Notes: a model not told the origin generated them from the letters alone. Positions 20,240 to 28,286 are shown, counted from the first letter of the stretch. The stretch is DNA of 64,000 bases from Sedimentisphaera sp050251615 (GCA_050251615.1 JBFWMM010000009.1:1-64000), one strand, 5' to 3'. Numbers and translations are program-made.

Positions 20240-20980
20240 ATGCATTTTTTGTTCATAGACGAATCCGGCACTATTCCGCCACACGAGAAATATAAGCCGG
20301 AAGACAAGTTTGTGCTTGGCGGGGTAATCATCTCGGAAGACACATGGTTCAAGATCAATTCTGACCTGGCTACCGTAAAGAAGGACTATCACATTGACGG
20401 GGAAATCAAATGGAGATTCTTCCACAAACACAGAGATAAGCAGAATACCCTCTCACATTTGGAAAAAACCGCACTGGAGCAATTAAGGCTCGATATTTAC
20501 TCCCTCATAACCAAATACAAGTCCATAAAGATAATTACAGTAGTTGCCGATGTACCAAGGTGCTATGAAAAAAAACATGTCTGTAACGATGATGACCTTT
20601 ATTGGTTTGCATACAAGAAACTTATAGAACGGTTTCAGTACTATCTGCAAGATTTGTCGCGGGAGGCAGGTATGAAGATGAACGGCGTTGCTGTTTGCGA
20701 CCACAGAGAGAGGAAGCAGGATAAACGCCTTCAAGACATGCACTTTAAGATGACTTACGGAGACATGAATTATAAGTCCGAGTTGAACAACATTGTAGAG
20801 GGATTGTTTATTGTGCCATCCCATTACAGCACTGGAATACAACTGGCAGACATGGTTGCAGGAGCTGTTTACAGGCTTTATTCCAAAGGGGACAGAACTT
20901 ATTACGAGCTTATTAAGCCAAGTATAAGAAAAAGCCCGGCCGGAGATGTTGGCGGATATGGGATCGTGAGATTTGAATAA
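20240..20980 (+). CDS. DUF3800 domain protein
   Basis: 246 residues with the DUF3800 marks: FIDESG at the start, the middle VAVCDHRERKQDKRL, and IQLADMVAGAVYR near the end. The fold is thought to be RNase H-like, and the conserved acidic residues suggest a nuclease. The family is common in defence islands and mobile elements, but its function is not established. GGAG lies seven bases before the ATG. The gene is more A+T-rich than its neighbours (many AAA/AAT/TAT codons) and is followed by a structured RNA with an AT-rich tail, so it was probably acquired horizontally. Confidence 0.88.
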   Translation: MHFLFIDESGTIPPHEKYKPEDKFVLGGVIISEDTWFKINSDLATVKKDYHIDGEIKWRFFHKHRDKQNTLSHLEKTALEQLRLDIYSLITKYKSIKIITVVADVPRCYEKKHVCNDDDLYWFAYKKLIERFQYYLQDLSREAGMKMNGVAVCDHRERKQDKRLQDMHFKMTYGDMNYKSELNNIVEGLFIVPSHYSTGIQLADMVAGAVYRLYSKGDRTYYELIKPSIRKSPAGDVGGYGIVRFE

Positions 20981-20981
20981 A

Positions 20982-21053
20982 AAAAGACGCCGTGTCAGGA
21001 TTGCTCCTAATCCTGCAATCTGACGCAGTCACGGCGCAACTCTATTATACCAC
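20982..21053 (+). ncRNA. Structured RNA element just after the DUF3800 gene
   Basis: Outer stem CGCCGTG (20988-20994) with CACGGCG (21030-21036). Inner stem GTCAGGATTGC (20994-21004, one bulged G) with GCAATCTGAC (21015-21024). A 10-base loop (TCCTAATCCT) and a one-sided internal loop (GCAGT) complete it, and CTCTATTATACCAC follows. A set of conserved RNA motifs linked to DUF3800 genes has been described from comparative genomics. I think this belongs there but cannot say which one. It may simply be an elaborate terminator. Confidence 0.6.
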
Positions 21054-21080
21054 AGAAAAGTAATTTACAAGCATTTTTTT

Positions 21081-21236
21081 GAAATCTGACAAAAAAAACA
21101 AAGGCTAAGGAAACAGAAGTGATGGTTGAAAATCTATTCCCCTGCCCTGCCCCGCCCCGACGCGGCGCCGCGCCGCGTATCTATGCGTACAGAGATTGCA
21201 ATCCGCAGTATGCAGGGCTTCTTAAAATCGGCTACA
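21081..21236 (+). repeat. Direct repeat, copy 1: leader and 5' end of the GIY-YIG/helicase gene
   Basis: From GAAATCTGAC to CGGCTACA this matches 23960-24103: the same 41-base leader, then the first 38 codons against 34 in the intact gene. The 12-base length difference lies in a GC-rich stretch right after the start (CCCTGCCCTGCCCCGCC region). Confidence 0.9.
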
Positions 21237-21283
21237 GGCCCGCGGAGCGCAACCTGTCCATCGATATGAACAGCGGGAAATAA
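21122..21283 (+). pseudogene. Chimeric 53-codon ORF: GIY-YIG start fused to deacetylase end
   Basis: Begins MVENLFPC, continues IYAYRDCNPQYAGLLKIGY like the GIY-YIG/helicase gene, then switches at CGGCTACA to PAERNLSIDMNSGK, the end of the deacetylase at 20185, in frame with an intact stop codon. The donor sequences share CGGCTACAC at the switch point, i.e. a microhomology junction. The ribosome-binding site (AAGGAAACAG) is kept. It is best read as a recombination scar; whether it is translated is unknown. Confidence 0.8.
21229..21283 (+). repeat. Copy of the 3' end of the deacetylase gene
   Basis: 55 bases, 53 of them identical to 20131-20185 and ending at the same TAA. Similarity stops right after the stop codon. 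Confidence 0.92.
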
Positions 21284-21298
21284 ACGGAGTGAAGCGCC

Positions 21299-21326
21299 TT
21301 GACATACCTCTGTAACAGGATATTAT
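21299..21326 (+). promoter_or_regulatory. Candidate sigma-70 promoter of the methylase genes
   Basis: TTGACA, 16-base spacer, TATTAT, about 30 bases before the first methylase start codon. It lies just after the chimeric ORF, so the module has its own promoter. Confidence 0.6.
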
Positions 21327-21357
21327 TTGAAATTGTTTATTTAAGGATGAGCATATA

Positions 21358-22050
21358 TTGACTGAAAAGCAGATAGTATCAAGGCAGAGAGTTGCCGACC
21401 ACGGAGAAGTGTTCACGTCGCAGAGAGAGGTGAACGCGATGCTTGACCTTGTGAAGCAGGAGACAGAGCGCATTGAATCGCGGTTCTTAGAGCCCGCCTG
21501 CGGCACGGGAAACTTTCTCACCGAAATCCTCAGGAGAAAGCTTGCCGTCGTAAAAAGAAGATACGCAAAATCACAGCTCGATTACGAAATATACGCTTTT
21601 ACCGCCATCGCAAGCATATACGGCATAGACCTGCTCGAAGACAACACCATAAGATGCAGGGAGCGCCTGTTTGAAATCTTCGATGAAGAGTATTCAAAGC
21701 TCTACAAAACAAAGGCCAGGGGCTATATCAGAGACGCCATACGCTACGCCTTGCAGGTGAATATAATTCTCGGAGACGCCCTTACCCTCAAATCAACAGC
21801 AGGCGAGGATATAGCGTTTGCGGAGTGGTCGGTTGTGGGCGGGAGGATTAAGCGCAAGGATTATACATACAACGAGCTTCTCGGTAATAATGAGGTGCGC
21901 GCGGAGCCGCTGTTTTCCGATCTCGGCGAGGAGCTGTATCTCCCTGAGCCTGTAAGAGATTTTCCATTGCAAACATTAGAGGAGATTGCAAATGAATGGA
22001 CAGAGCTACAAACTCGACATCCTGAACTGCCTTGCCAATCTGAGCAATGA
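21358..22050 (+). CDS. Methyltransferase-like subunit A of the restriction-type module
   Basis: 230 residues. SAM-binding motif I is FLEPACGTGNF near residues 43-53; the region before it (ADHGEVFTSQREVNAMLDLV) is typical of N6-adenine methylases. There is no NPPY catalytic motif; at its place is FAEWSVVGGRIKRKDYTYNELL. Small proteins of this kind often precede a larger Eco57I-like methylase. The start is TTG at 21358 with AAGGA ten bases upstream; an in-frame stop at 21328 blocks a longer form. The last 59 bases overlap the next gene in another frame. It could be a regulatory or recognition partner rather than a working methylase. Confidence 0.78.
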   Translation: MTEKQIVSRQRVADHGEVFTSQREVNAMLDLVKQETERIESRFLEPACGTGNFLTEILRRKLAVVKRRYAKSQLDYEIYAFTAIASIYGIDLLEDNTIRCRERLFEIFDEEYSKLYKTKARGYIRDAIRYALQVNIILGDALTLKSTAGEDIAFAEWSVVGGRIKRKDYTYNELLGNNEVRAEPLFSDLGEELYLPEPVRDFPLQTLEEIANEWTELQTRHPELPCQSEQ

Positions 22051-23491
22051 TGAGGTGTTTACGCCGCCAGGGCTTGTAAACGCCATGCTTGATACACTCC
22101 CCGCTGAGCTTTGGAGCGATAAAAACGCCAGATTTCTCGACCCGTTCACAAAGAGCGGGGTGTTTTTAAGAGAGATTGCAAAGAGGCTTTTGGAAGGGCT
22201 CGAAGAAGAAATACCCGATTTGCAGCAGCGAATTAACCACATCTACCAAAATCAGCTCTTCGGCATCGCAATCACCCGTCTCACAGCCCTTATGGCCAGA
22301 AGAACCCTCTACTGCGCAAAACATGCAAACAGCAGATACTGCGTGTGCGAGGGCTTTGATACAGAAGCGGGCAACATCCGCTTTACTCCGATAAAGCACA
22401 GCTGGCATAAAGGCAAATGCACTTTCTGCGGAGCGAGCGAGGCAGTGTATGCCAGAGATGAGGGCCTCGAATCGCACGCTTATGAATTTATACACACAGA
22501 AAACCCCGAAGGGATATTTAGAGATATGAAGTTTGATGTTATTGTAGGAAACCCCCCGTATCAGCTCAGCGATGGAGGATATGGAATAAGTGCAGGGCCT
22601 ATTTACAACAAGTTTGTTGAGCAGGCAAAGAAGATGAATCCCCGGTTTATCACAATGATTATACCTGCAAGATGGTTTGCTGGCGGAAAAGGATTGGATA
22701 GTTTTCGCGCTGAAATGCTGTCAGACAAAAGAATTAGAATTATTCATGATTTTCCTGAAGCATTTGATTGTTTCCCAGGTGTGCAGATAAAGGGCGGCGT
22801 ATGCTATTTCTTATGGAACAGAGAAAACAAAGGAGATTGTACTGTATATACACATAGAGGTAGTTCGATAAGCGAACCCCAATCTCGCCCATTGTTAGAG
22901 GAAGGCTGTGAAACATTTATTCGATACAATGTTGCTGTAGACATACTTCATAAAGTCCGATTGTTTTGCGAAGGTTCTATTGAAAAAAGTGTCAGTTCAA
23001 GGCAGCCTTTTGGATTACCAACAACATTTCACGGCAGAAAAGAGCAAAAACAAAACGATGTTACGGTTTTTGAAAACCAAGGCATATCCTATACGGAGAA
23101 AGAGACTATTAAGAAAAACATTGACGTAATCAACAGGTATAAAGTTTTTTTACCAAGGGCCGGAAGTGGCAGCGATGCTTTCCCTCACTCTATTTTAGGA
23201 AAGCCCTTTTTCGGGGATAAGATGACTGTGTGCAGTGAAACTTACATATTCTTTGGCCCCTATGATTCTAAAGAAGAATGTCAAAATGTAATTTCGTACA
23301 TTTCTACGCGTTTTTTCAGGTTCTTGGCAATGCTAAAGAAAGTTACGCAAAGCACAACACGAAGCATATATACGTATGTCCCCGTTCAGGATTTCAGCAA
23401 GCCGTGGACAGATGAAGAGCTTTACGAGAAGTATGGTCTGGAAGAAAGTGAAATAGCGTTTATCGAGAGCATGATCCGCCCGATGGAGTAA
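21992..23491 (+). CDS. Eco57I-like adenine DNA methyltransferase (subunit B)
   Basis: 499 residues. The N-terminus (NDEVFTPPGLVNAML) and motif I-like FLDPFTKSGVFLREI (near 48-62) bind SAM. The catalytic motif NPPYQ lies near 187-191, marking an N6-adenine methylase. Between them is a possible zinc knuckle (CTFCGASEAVYA). The C-terminal half (IIPARWFAGGKGLDSFR, GVCYFLWNRENKG, GSGSDAFPHSI) resembles target-recognition regions of Eco57I-type enzymes. GAGGAG seven bases before 21992 sets the start. No nuclease motif is seen, so cleavage would depend on the GIY-YIG/helicase protein downstream. Together these look like a restriction-modification or defence module. Confidence 0.85.
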   Translation: MNGQSYKLDILNCLANLSNDEVFTPPGLVNAMLDTLPAELWSDKNARFLDPFTKSGVFLREIAKRLLEGLEEEIPDLQQRINHIYQNQLFGIAITRLTALMARRTLYCAKHANSRYCVCEGFDTEAGNIRFTPIKHSWHKGKCTFCGASEAVYARDEGLESHAYEFIHTENPEGIFRDMKFDVIVGNPPYQLSDGGYGISAGPIYNKFVEQAKKMNPRFITMIIPARWFAGGKGLDSFRAEMLSDKRIRIIHDFPEAFDCFPGVQIKGGVCYFLWNRENKGDCTVYTHRGSSISEPQSRPLLEEGCETFIRYNVAVDILHKVRLFCEGSIEKSVSSRQPFGLPTTFHGRKEQKQNDVTVFENQGISYTEKETIKKNIDVINRYKVFLPRAGSGSDAFPHSILGKPFFGDKMTVCSETYIFFGPYDSKEECQNVISYISTRFFRFLAMLKKVTQSTTRSIYTYVPVQDFSKPWTDEELYEKYGLEESEIAFIESMIRPME

Positions 23492-23615
23492 AGAGAATGT
23501 CCGGCAGACAAAGCAGACTCAATCGGACGTGGGGAGTGTGTAAAGCCGAGTCCGCGAGGGGCGCGAGGGGGTCGCTGAGTCCGGCAATAGCCTTTAGCCC
23601 GCGAAGGAGAATAAG

Positions 23616-23657
23616 ATGTTTGACAATGAAGAGAGCCGCGAGCCGCTGAGTGAGTAG
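23616..23657 (+). pseudogene. Truncated 13-residue ORF with strong ribosome-binding site
   Basis: GAAGGAGA lies six bases before an ATG that gives MFDNEESREPLSE and a stop. A strong translation start on such a short frame suggests the 5' remnant of a lost gene. The stretch 23492-23734 otherwise holds nothing I can assign. Confidence 0.3.
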
Positions 23658-23734
23658 CTTGCCGCAAACCATCTGAAAACGGCGGTTTTACCGAAAGACT
23701 GTACAGAGTGAGAAAAGACAAGGAAACAGAAGTA

Positions 23735-23968
23735 ATGGCAAAGGATTATAAGGTTTCCGTTCGCTTCTTTGACGATACCGAGGTCCGTGCCGTCTGGGAT
23801 GAAGAAAAGTCCAAATGGTGGTTCAGCGTGGTGGATATTGTCGCCGTTCTGACCGGCAGCAAAGCCCCGCGTAAATACTGGTCTGTTTTGAAGACACGCT
23901 TAAAGCAGAAAAAACCGCAGTTGGCTACAAATTGTAGTCAACTGAAATTGACCGCGCGTGAAATCTGA
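23735..23968 (+). pseudogene. Truncated BRO-N/antirepressor-like protein
   Basis: 77 codons (MAKDYKVSVRFFDD, VRAVWDEEKSKWWFSVVDIV, then APRKYWSVLKTRL, TNCSQLKL). This is the BRO-N domain of phage antirepressors and DinD/RhuM-like proteins. Full-length relatives continue past this point. Here the frame ends in TGA within GAAATCTGAC, the exact first bases of the direct repeat at 23960, so a rearrangement cut the gene. It uses the same AAGGAAACAGAAGTAATGG leader as the next gene. Confidence 0.75.
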
Positions 23969-24103
23969 CAAAGAAAACAAAGGCTAAGGAAACAGAAGTA
24001 ATGGTTGAAAATCTATTCCCCGGCCCCCCCGCCGCGGTGCCGCGTATCTATGCGTACAGAGATTGTAATCCGCAGTATGCAGGGCTTCTTAAAATCGGCT
24101 ACA
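23960..24103 (+). repeat. Direct repeat, copy 2 (intact gene side)
   Basis: Leader and first 34 codons of the intact GIY-YIG/helicase gene; partner of 21081-21236. The two copies bracket the methylase genes and the BRO remnant. Confidence 0.9.
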
Positions 24104-26523
24104 CTACAAGGAATGCCGCAACGCGTATTGCAGAGCAGTATCCCCAGCACCTCGGCAAGCCCTATGAGATAGTGTTTAATGAGCCGGCTCTGCGAAGCGA
24201 TGGCACGGATTTCAATGACCATGCCATTCATAGAAAGCTAAAATCCCGCAAAGAGGGTAAGGAGTGGTACAGGTGCGGCGTTGAGGATGTTCGCGCGGCG
24301 TATATAGCGGTGCTTGAAAATAAGGAGATGGATGTCGAACGAACGCAAAACTTCGTAATGAGGCCCGAGCAGGTTGAGGCTGTGCGAAAGACAGCTGATT
24401 ATTTCCGCGAGCCCTGCGAAGAAAACGAGAGCAAGCGCTTTCTCTGGAACGCGAAAATGCGCTTCGGTAAAACATTCGCCTCTTATCAGCTTGCCAAAGA
24501 GATGGGATGGAAGAGGGTGCTCGTGCTTACGTTCAAGCCCGCTGTGCAGAGCGCGTGGGAGGAAGACATAAAAACGCATACGGATTTCGAGGGCTGGCAG
24601 TTTATCAGCCGCGACAACGATCTCACCTACGAAAACTGCGATAAGGATAAGCCGGTAGTCTGCTTTGGCTCATTTCAGGATTATCTCGGTGTAACAGAAT
24701 CGGGCGCAATCAAGGTAAAAAATGAATGGGTGCATGCGGTTCACTGGGACTGCGTAATGCTTGATGAATATCACTTCGGCGCATGGCGCGAGAGCGCGCG
24801 GGATCTTGTGGAAGGAGAGCAGGATAAAGCGGCCGCAGATGAGCTTGGCGAGGCGCTGGATTATTACGAAGAAGGTAATATGCCCATCACCGCCAACTAT
24901 TACCTTTACCTCTCAGGAACCCCTTTCCGCGCACTGACAGACGGGGAATTTCTGGAAGACCAGATCTTTAACTGGACATACTCCGATGAGCAGAAAGCAA
25001 AAGAAAACCGGTCTGCGGAAAGCGGCCCCAATCCTTACGCCGCTTTGCCGAAAATGGTACTGCTTACCTACAAACTTCCGCAGGATATTACGGGGGTTAT
25101 CGAGCAGACAGGCAATGATGAGTTTGATTTGAATGTATTCTTCGCCGCTGAGGGCTCCGGCAAAAACGCCAAATTCAAGCGCGAGGATGATGTTCAGAAG
25201 TGGCTGAGCCTCATCCGCGGCTCGTTCAGGCCTGCGCAGGTGGATGCGATAAGAGAGGGGAACAAGCGCCCGCCGATGCCGTTTTCACATGCCCCTCTAT
25301 TGAGCGTGCTGAATCATACTGTATGGTTTATGCCGAACGTGGCGGCTTGTTATGCGATGAAAAACCTGCTTGAATCTCCACAAAACGCTTTCTACCACGA
25401 TTATAAAATCGTGGCGGCGGCGGGTACAAAAGCAGGCATAGGGCTTAAAGCGCTCCCGCCTGTGTATAAGGCGATGGCTAACCCTCTTGATAGCAAATCC
25501 ATCACGCTCACCTGCGGCAAGCTCACAACAGGCGTAACGGTGCGGCCGTGGACGGGTATTTTTATGCTTAGAAACTGCTCGTCCCCCGAGACCTATTTTC
25601 AGGCGGCTTTCAGGGTGCAATCGCCCTGGACGGTTGAACGTGAAGACAGGAGCGGCCAAGATATTCTAAAGCTTGAGTGCTATGTGTTTGATTTCGCCCC
25701 CAACCGCGCGCTGACGCATATTGTCAACTACAGCTCCCGCCTCGATATGAATGATGACAGCTCACCGGAGCAGAAGATTGAGGAGTTTGTGAAATTCCTG
25801 CCCGTTCTATCATATGATGGCAGCGGTATGCGCCCAATAAATGCAAGTCAAATCCTTGAGATAGCCACAAGCAACACCACCGCCACTCTTCTTGCGCGCA
25901 GATGGCAAAGCGCGTTGCTTGTGAATGTGGACGATAACACCTTGAAGAGGCTGCTTAACAGCGAGGACGCTCTTGCGGCGCTTGCCAAAATTGAGGCCTT
26001 CCGCACGCTCAATCAAGACCTTGAGACAATCATAAACCGTTCGGAGGCCTTGAAGAAAGCAAAGAAAGAAAAGGGCGAAAATGAGCATCTTGAAAAGGAA
26101 GAGAAAAAAGAACTTTCAGACGAAGAAAAAGATATAAAGAGCCTGCGAAAGCAGGTGCAGGATAAGCTGGTGAAATTCGCGGCGAGGATTCCGATATTTA
26201 TGTATCTCTCCGATTTCCGCGAAAGGTGCCTGAAAGATGTTATCACGAAATGCGAGCCCGGGCTGTTTACCGGCGTAACCGGGCTTACGATAAAAGATTT
26301 CGAGTTGCTTGTGAGCCTTGGCATTTTTAATGACAAGAAGATGAATGAGGCGGTTGCGGGCTTCAAGAGATATGAAGACGCCAGCCTCAATTATACGGGT
26401 ATCTGCAAATATGATAAGAGTGAAATGGGGCTGTGGGATACGAGCATTCATGATAAAAGTAAAGTGGGGCTGTGGGATACGAGCATTTTTCATCAAGAGT
26501 TATTCAATGAGGAAGCGGACTAA
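24001..26523 (+). CDS. GIY-YIG (T5orf172-type) nuclease fused to SF2 helicase
   Basis: 840 residues. Residues 14-90 form a GIY-YIG/T5orf172 nuclease domain (IYAYRD as the GIY strand, LKIGYTTRNAATRI as the YIG strand, KEWYR). Next is a superfamily 2 helicase: motif I NAKMRFGKT (Lys near 157), motif II DEYH (255-258), motif III SGTPFR (305-310), and a C-terminal helicase lobe (TTGVTVRPWTGIFMLRNCSSPETYFQAAFRVQ; split here for reading). A charged coiled coil covers about 680-725. The build is that of a restriction-type motor-nuclease, with the methylases upstream giving self-protection. That function is inferred. Its last 40 residues contain a recent 13-residue duplication (GLWDTSI twice). Confidence 0.85.
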   Translation: MVENLFPGPPAAVPRIYAYRDCNPQYAGLLKIGYTTRNAATRIAEQYPQHLGKPYEIVFNEPALRSDGTDFNDHAIHRKLKSRKEGKEWYRCGVEDVRAAYIAVLENKEMDVERTQNFVMRPEQVEAVRKTADYFREPCEENESKRFLWNAKMRFGKTFASYQLAKEMGWKRVLVLTFKPAVQSAWEEDIKTHTDFEGWQFISRDNDLTYENCDKDKPVVCFGSFQDYLGVTESGAIKVKNEWVHAVHWDCVMLDEYHFGAWRESARDLVEGEQDKAAADELGEALDYYEEGNMPITANYYLYLSGTPFRALTDGEFLEDQIFNWTYSDEQKAKENRSAESGPNPYAALPKMVLLTYKLPQDITGVIEQTGNDEFDLNVFFAAEGSGKNAKFKREDDVQKWLSLIRGSFRPAQVDAIREGNKRPPMPFSHAPLLSVLNHTVWFMPNVAACYAMKNLLESPQNAFYHDYKIVAAAGTKAGIGLKALPPVYKAMANPLDSKSITLTCGKLTTGVTVRPWTGIFMLRNCSSPETYFQAAFRVQSPWTVEREDRSGQDILKLECYVFDFAPNRALTHIVNYSSRLDMNDDSSPEQKIEEFVKFLPVLSYDGSGMRPINASQILEIATSNTTATLLARRWQSALLVNVDDNTLKRLLNSEDALAALAKIEAFRTLNQDLETIINRSEALKKAKKEKGENEHLEKEEKKELSDEEKDIKSLRKQVQDKLVKFAARIPIFMYLSDFRERCLKDVITKCEPGLFTGVTGLTIKDFELLVSLGIFNDKKMNEAVAGFKRYEDASLNYTGICKYDKSEMGLWDTSIHDKSKVGLWDTSIFHQELFNEEAD
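26413..26490 (+). repeat. 39-bp in-frame tandem duplication at the helicase C-terminus
   Basis: 26413-26451 and 26452-26490 match except for a few bases, coding DKSEMGLWDTSIH and DKSKVGLWDTSIF. The frame is kept. Confidence 0.9.
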
Positions 26524-26621
26524 GCGGACCTGGCGGACTCAAGCGCTATGCCCGCTATGTCCACTGAATCCGCGCCTGCCGATGATATACCCTTTCCGGC
26601 AATGTTCCGTGTAGTGAGGTA

Positions 26622-26649
26622 TTGACAAACGCCACCGAAAAACTATAAA
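26622..26649 (+). promoter_or_regulatory. Candidate sigma-70 promoter of araA
   Basis: TTGACA, 16-base spacer, TATAAA, 57 bases before the araA start codon. Confidence 0.65.
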
Positions 26650-26706
26650 TGGAGCCGATGGTTTCATTTTATGGTTATGTTAGCATGGTTAGATAAAGGT
26701 TAAGCA

Positions 26707-28203
26707 ATGACGACACTCAAAAATTACGAGGTATGGTTCGTTACGGGCAGCCAGCATTTGTATGGCCCCGAAACTCTCAAACAGGTGGCGCTCGACTCCG
26801 AGCAAATCGCGAAAGGGCTGGATGCCTCGCCTGCGATTCCGTGTAAAGTGGTATTCAAGCCGACGGTAAAAACGCCGGACGAAATCACGCAGCTCTGTGT
26901 TGAAGCCAACACAAACCCCGCCTGTGTGGGCCTGATTACCTGGATGCACACGTTCAGCCCCGCGAAGATGTGGATCGGTGGCCTGAGCATCCTCAACAAG
27001 CCCTTCGTTCACCTCCACACCCAGTTCAACCGCGACATTCCGTGGGACAGCATCGATATGGACTTTATGAATCTCAACCAGTCCGCGCATGGCGGCCGCG
27101 AGTTCGGGTTTATTTGCAGCCGTATGCGCAAGAACCGCAAGGTTGTTGTGGGGCACTGGCAGGATGAGGAAGTTGTGGCGAAGGTTGGCGCGTGGATGAG
27201 AGCGGCCTGCGGCTGGAACGAGTGGCAGGGAATGAAGGTTGTACGCTTCGGCGATAATATGCGCGAAGTAGCGGTAACAGAAGGCGACAAAGTCGAAGCG
27301 CAGAAGCAGTTCGGCTTCTCTGTAAACGGCTATGGCGTCGGCGATCTGGTTGCTGTAATCGACAAGGTTACAGATGCCGAAATCGAAGCGATGATGGACG
27401 CATACAAAGCGGAGTACACAATCAACCTCCCTGAAGAACAGATGGAATGTGTTCGCAGCTCCGCGAAGATCGAATGCGGCATGCGCAAATTCCTCGAAAA
27501 TGGCAACTTCAAGGCCTTCACTACTACATTCGAAGACCTCCACGGCCTCGTGCAACTCCCCGGCCTGCCCTGTCAGCGTTTGATGGCAGACGGCTATGGC
27601 TTCGGCGCCGAAGGCGACTGGAAAACGGCCGCTCTCGTACGCGCGATGAAGGTTATGGCGGCCGGCCTCAAAGGCGGCACATCCTTCATGGAAGACTACA
27701 CCTACCACCTGAACCCCGCAGACCCGAAGGTGCTCGGCTCGCATATGCTTGAGGTCTGCCCGACAATCGGCGCAAGCAAGCCTGCGCTGGAAGTGCACCC
27801 GCTCGGCATCGGCGGCAAGGCAGACCCGCCACGTCTCGTATTCAACACGGCACTCGGCAATGGAATCAATGTGTCGGTGATGGACATGGGCAACCGCTTC
27901 CGGATGCTCATCAATCCCTGCGAGGTTGTCGCACCCGACGCAGAGCTGCCGAAGCTCCCCGTGGCGAGGGTTGTATGGAAGCCCGCACCTGACCTTAAAA
28001 CCGCGGCAACCGCCTGGATCCTCGGCGGCGGCGCACACCACACCTGTTTCAGCATGGCTCTCACAAGCGAGATGATGGAAGACTTCGCCGAGATGGCAGG
28101 TATCGAATACCTCCACATCGACAACGACACAACCGTTGGCGGCTTCAAGAAAGACATCCGTACAAACGAAGTCTATTATATGCTCGCCAAGGCACTTTCA
28201 TAA
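26707..28203 (+). CDS. araA: L-arabinose isomerase
   Basis: Converts L-arabinose to L-ribulose with a manganese centre. 498 residues, the normal length, with family blocks FVTGSQHLYGPETL, THMHTF-like TWMHTFSPAKMWIGG, HLHTQFNRDIPW, GHWQDEEV, GTSFMEDYTYHL (metal Glu) and GGGAHHTCFS (metal His). It has its own promoter and is followed 83 bases later by a sodium/solute symporter, so the pair may import and isomerise a pentose. No ribulokinase or epimerase gene is in the window. Confidence 0.96.
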   Translation: MTTLKNYEVWFVTGSQHLYGPETLKQVALDSEQIAKGLDASPAIPCKVVFKPTVKTPDEITQLCVEANTNPACVGLITWMHTFSPAKMWIGGLSILNKPFVHLHTQFNRDIPWDSIDMDFMNLNQSAHGGREFGFICSRMRKNRKVVVGHWQDEEVVAKVGAWMRAACGWNEWQGMKVVRFGDNMREVAVTEGDKVEAQKQFGFSVNGYGVGDLVAVIDKVTDAEIEAMMDAYKAEYTINLPEEQMECVRSSAKIECGMRKFLENGNFKAFTTTFEDLHGLVQLPGLPCQRLMADGYGFGAEGDWKTAALVRAMKVMAAGLKGGTSFMEDYTYHLNPADPKVLGSHMLEVCPTIGASKPALEVHPLGIGGKADPPRLVFNTALGNGINVSVMDMGNRFRMLINPCEVVAPDAELPKLPVARVVWKPAPDLKTAATAWILGGGAHHTCFSMALTSEMMEDFAEMAGIEYLHIDNDTTVGGFKKDIRTNEVYYMLAKALS

Positions 28204-28286
28204 GCGTTTTAAGTGAAAGCTCCGTTATGAAAAAAACAACTTCATATTAAGTTATTAACTATGCAGAAAGGTTATTGAGGGTTGTT

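Noticed and set aside
21986..22050. The two methylase genes as one gene broken by a frameshift
   Set aside because: Each has its own SAM motif and the second has a good ribosome-binding site at 21992; the overlap looks like normal coupling. A sequencing check would settle it.
23497..23650. Arg/Ser-rich frame after the second methylase gene
   Set aside because: Low-complexity, no ribosome-binding site, crosses the better-supported short ORF start at 23616.
26689..28116. 475-codon frame on the - strand opposite araA
   Set aside because: His/Ala/Val-rich shadow of a highly conserved gene with GC-rich third positions; no family resemblance.
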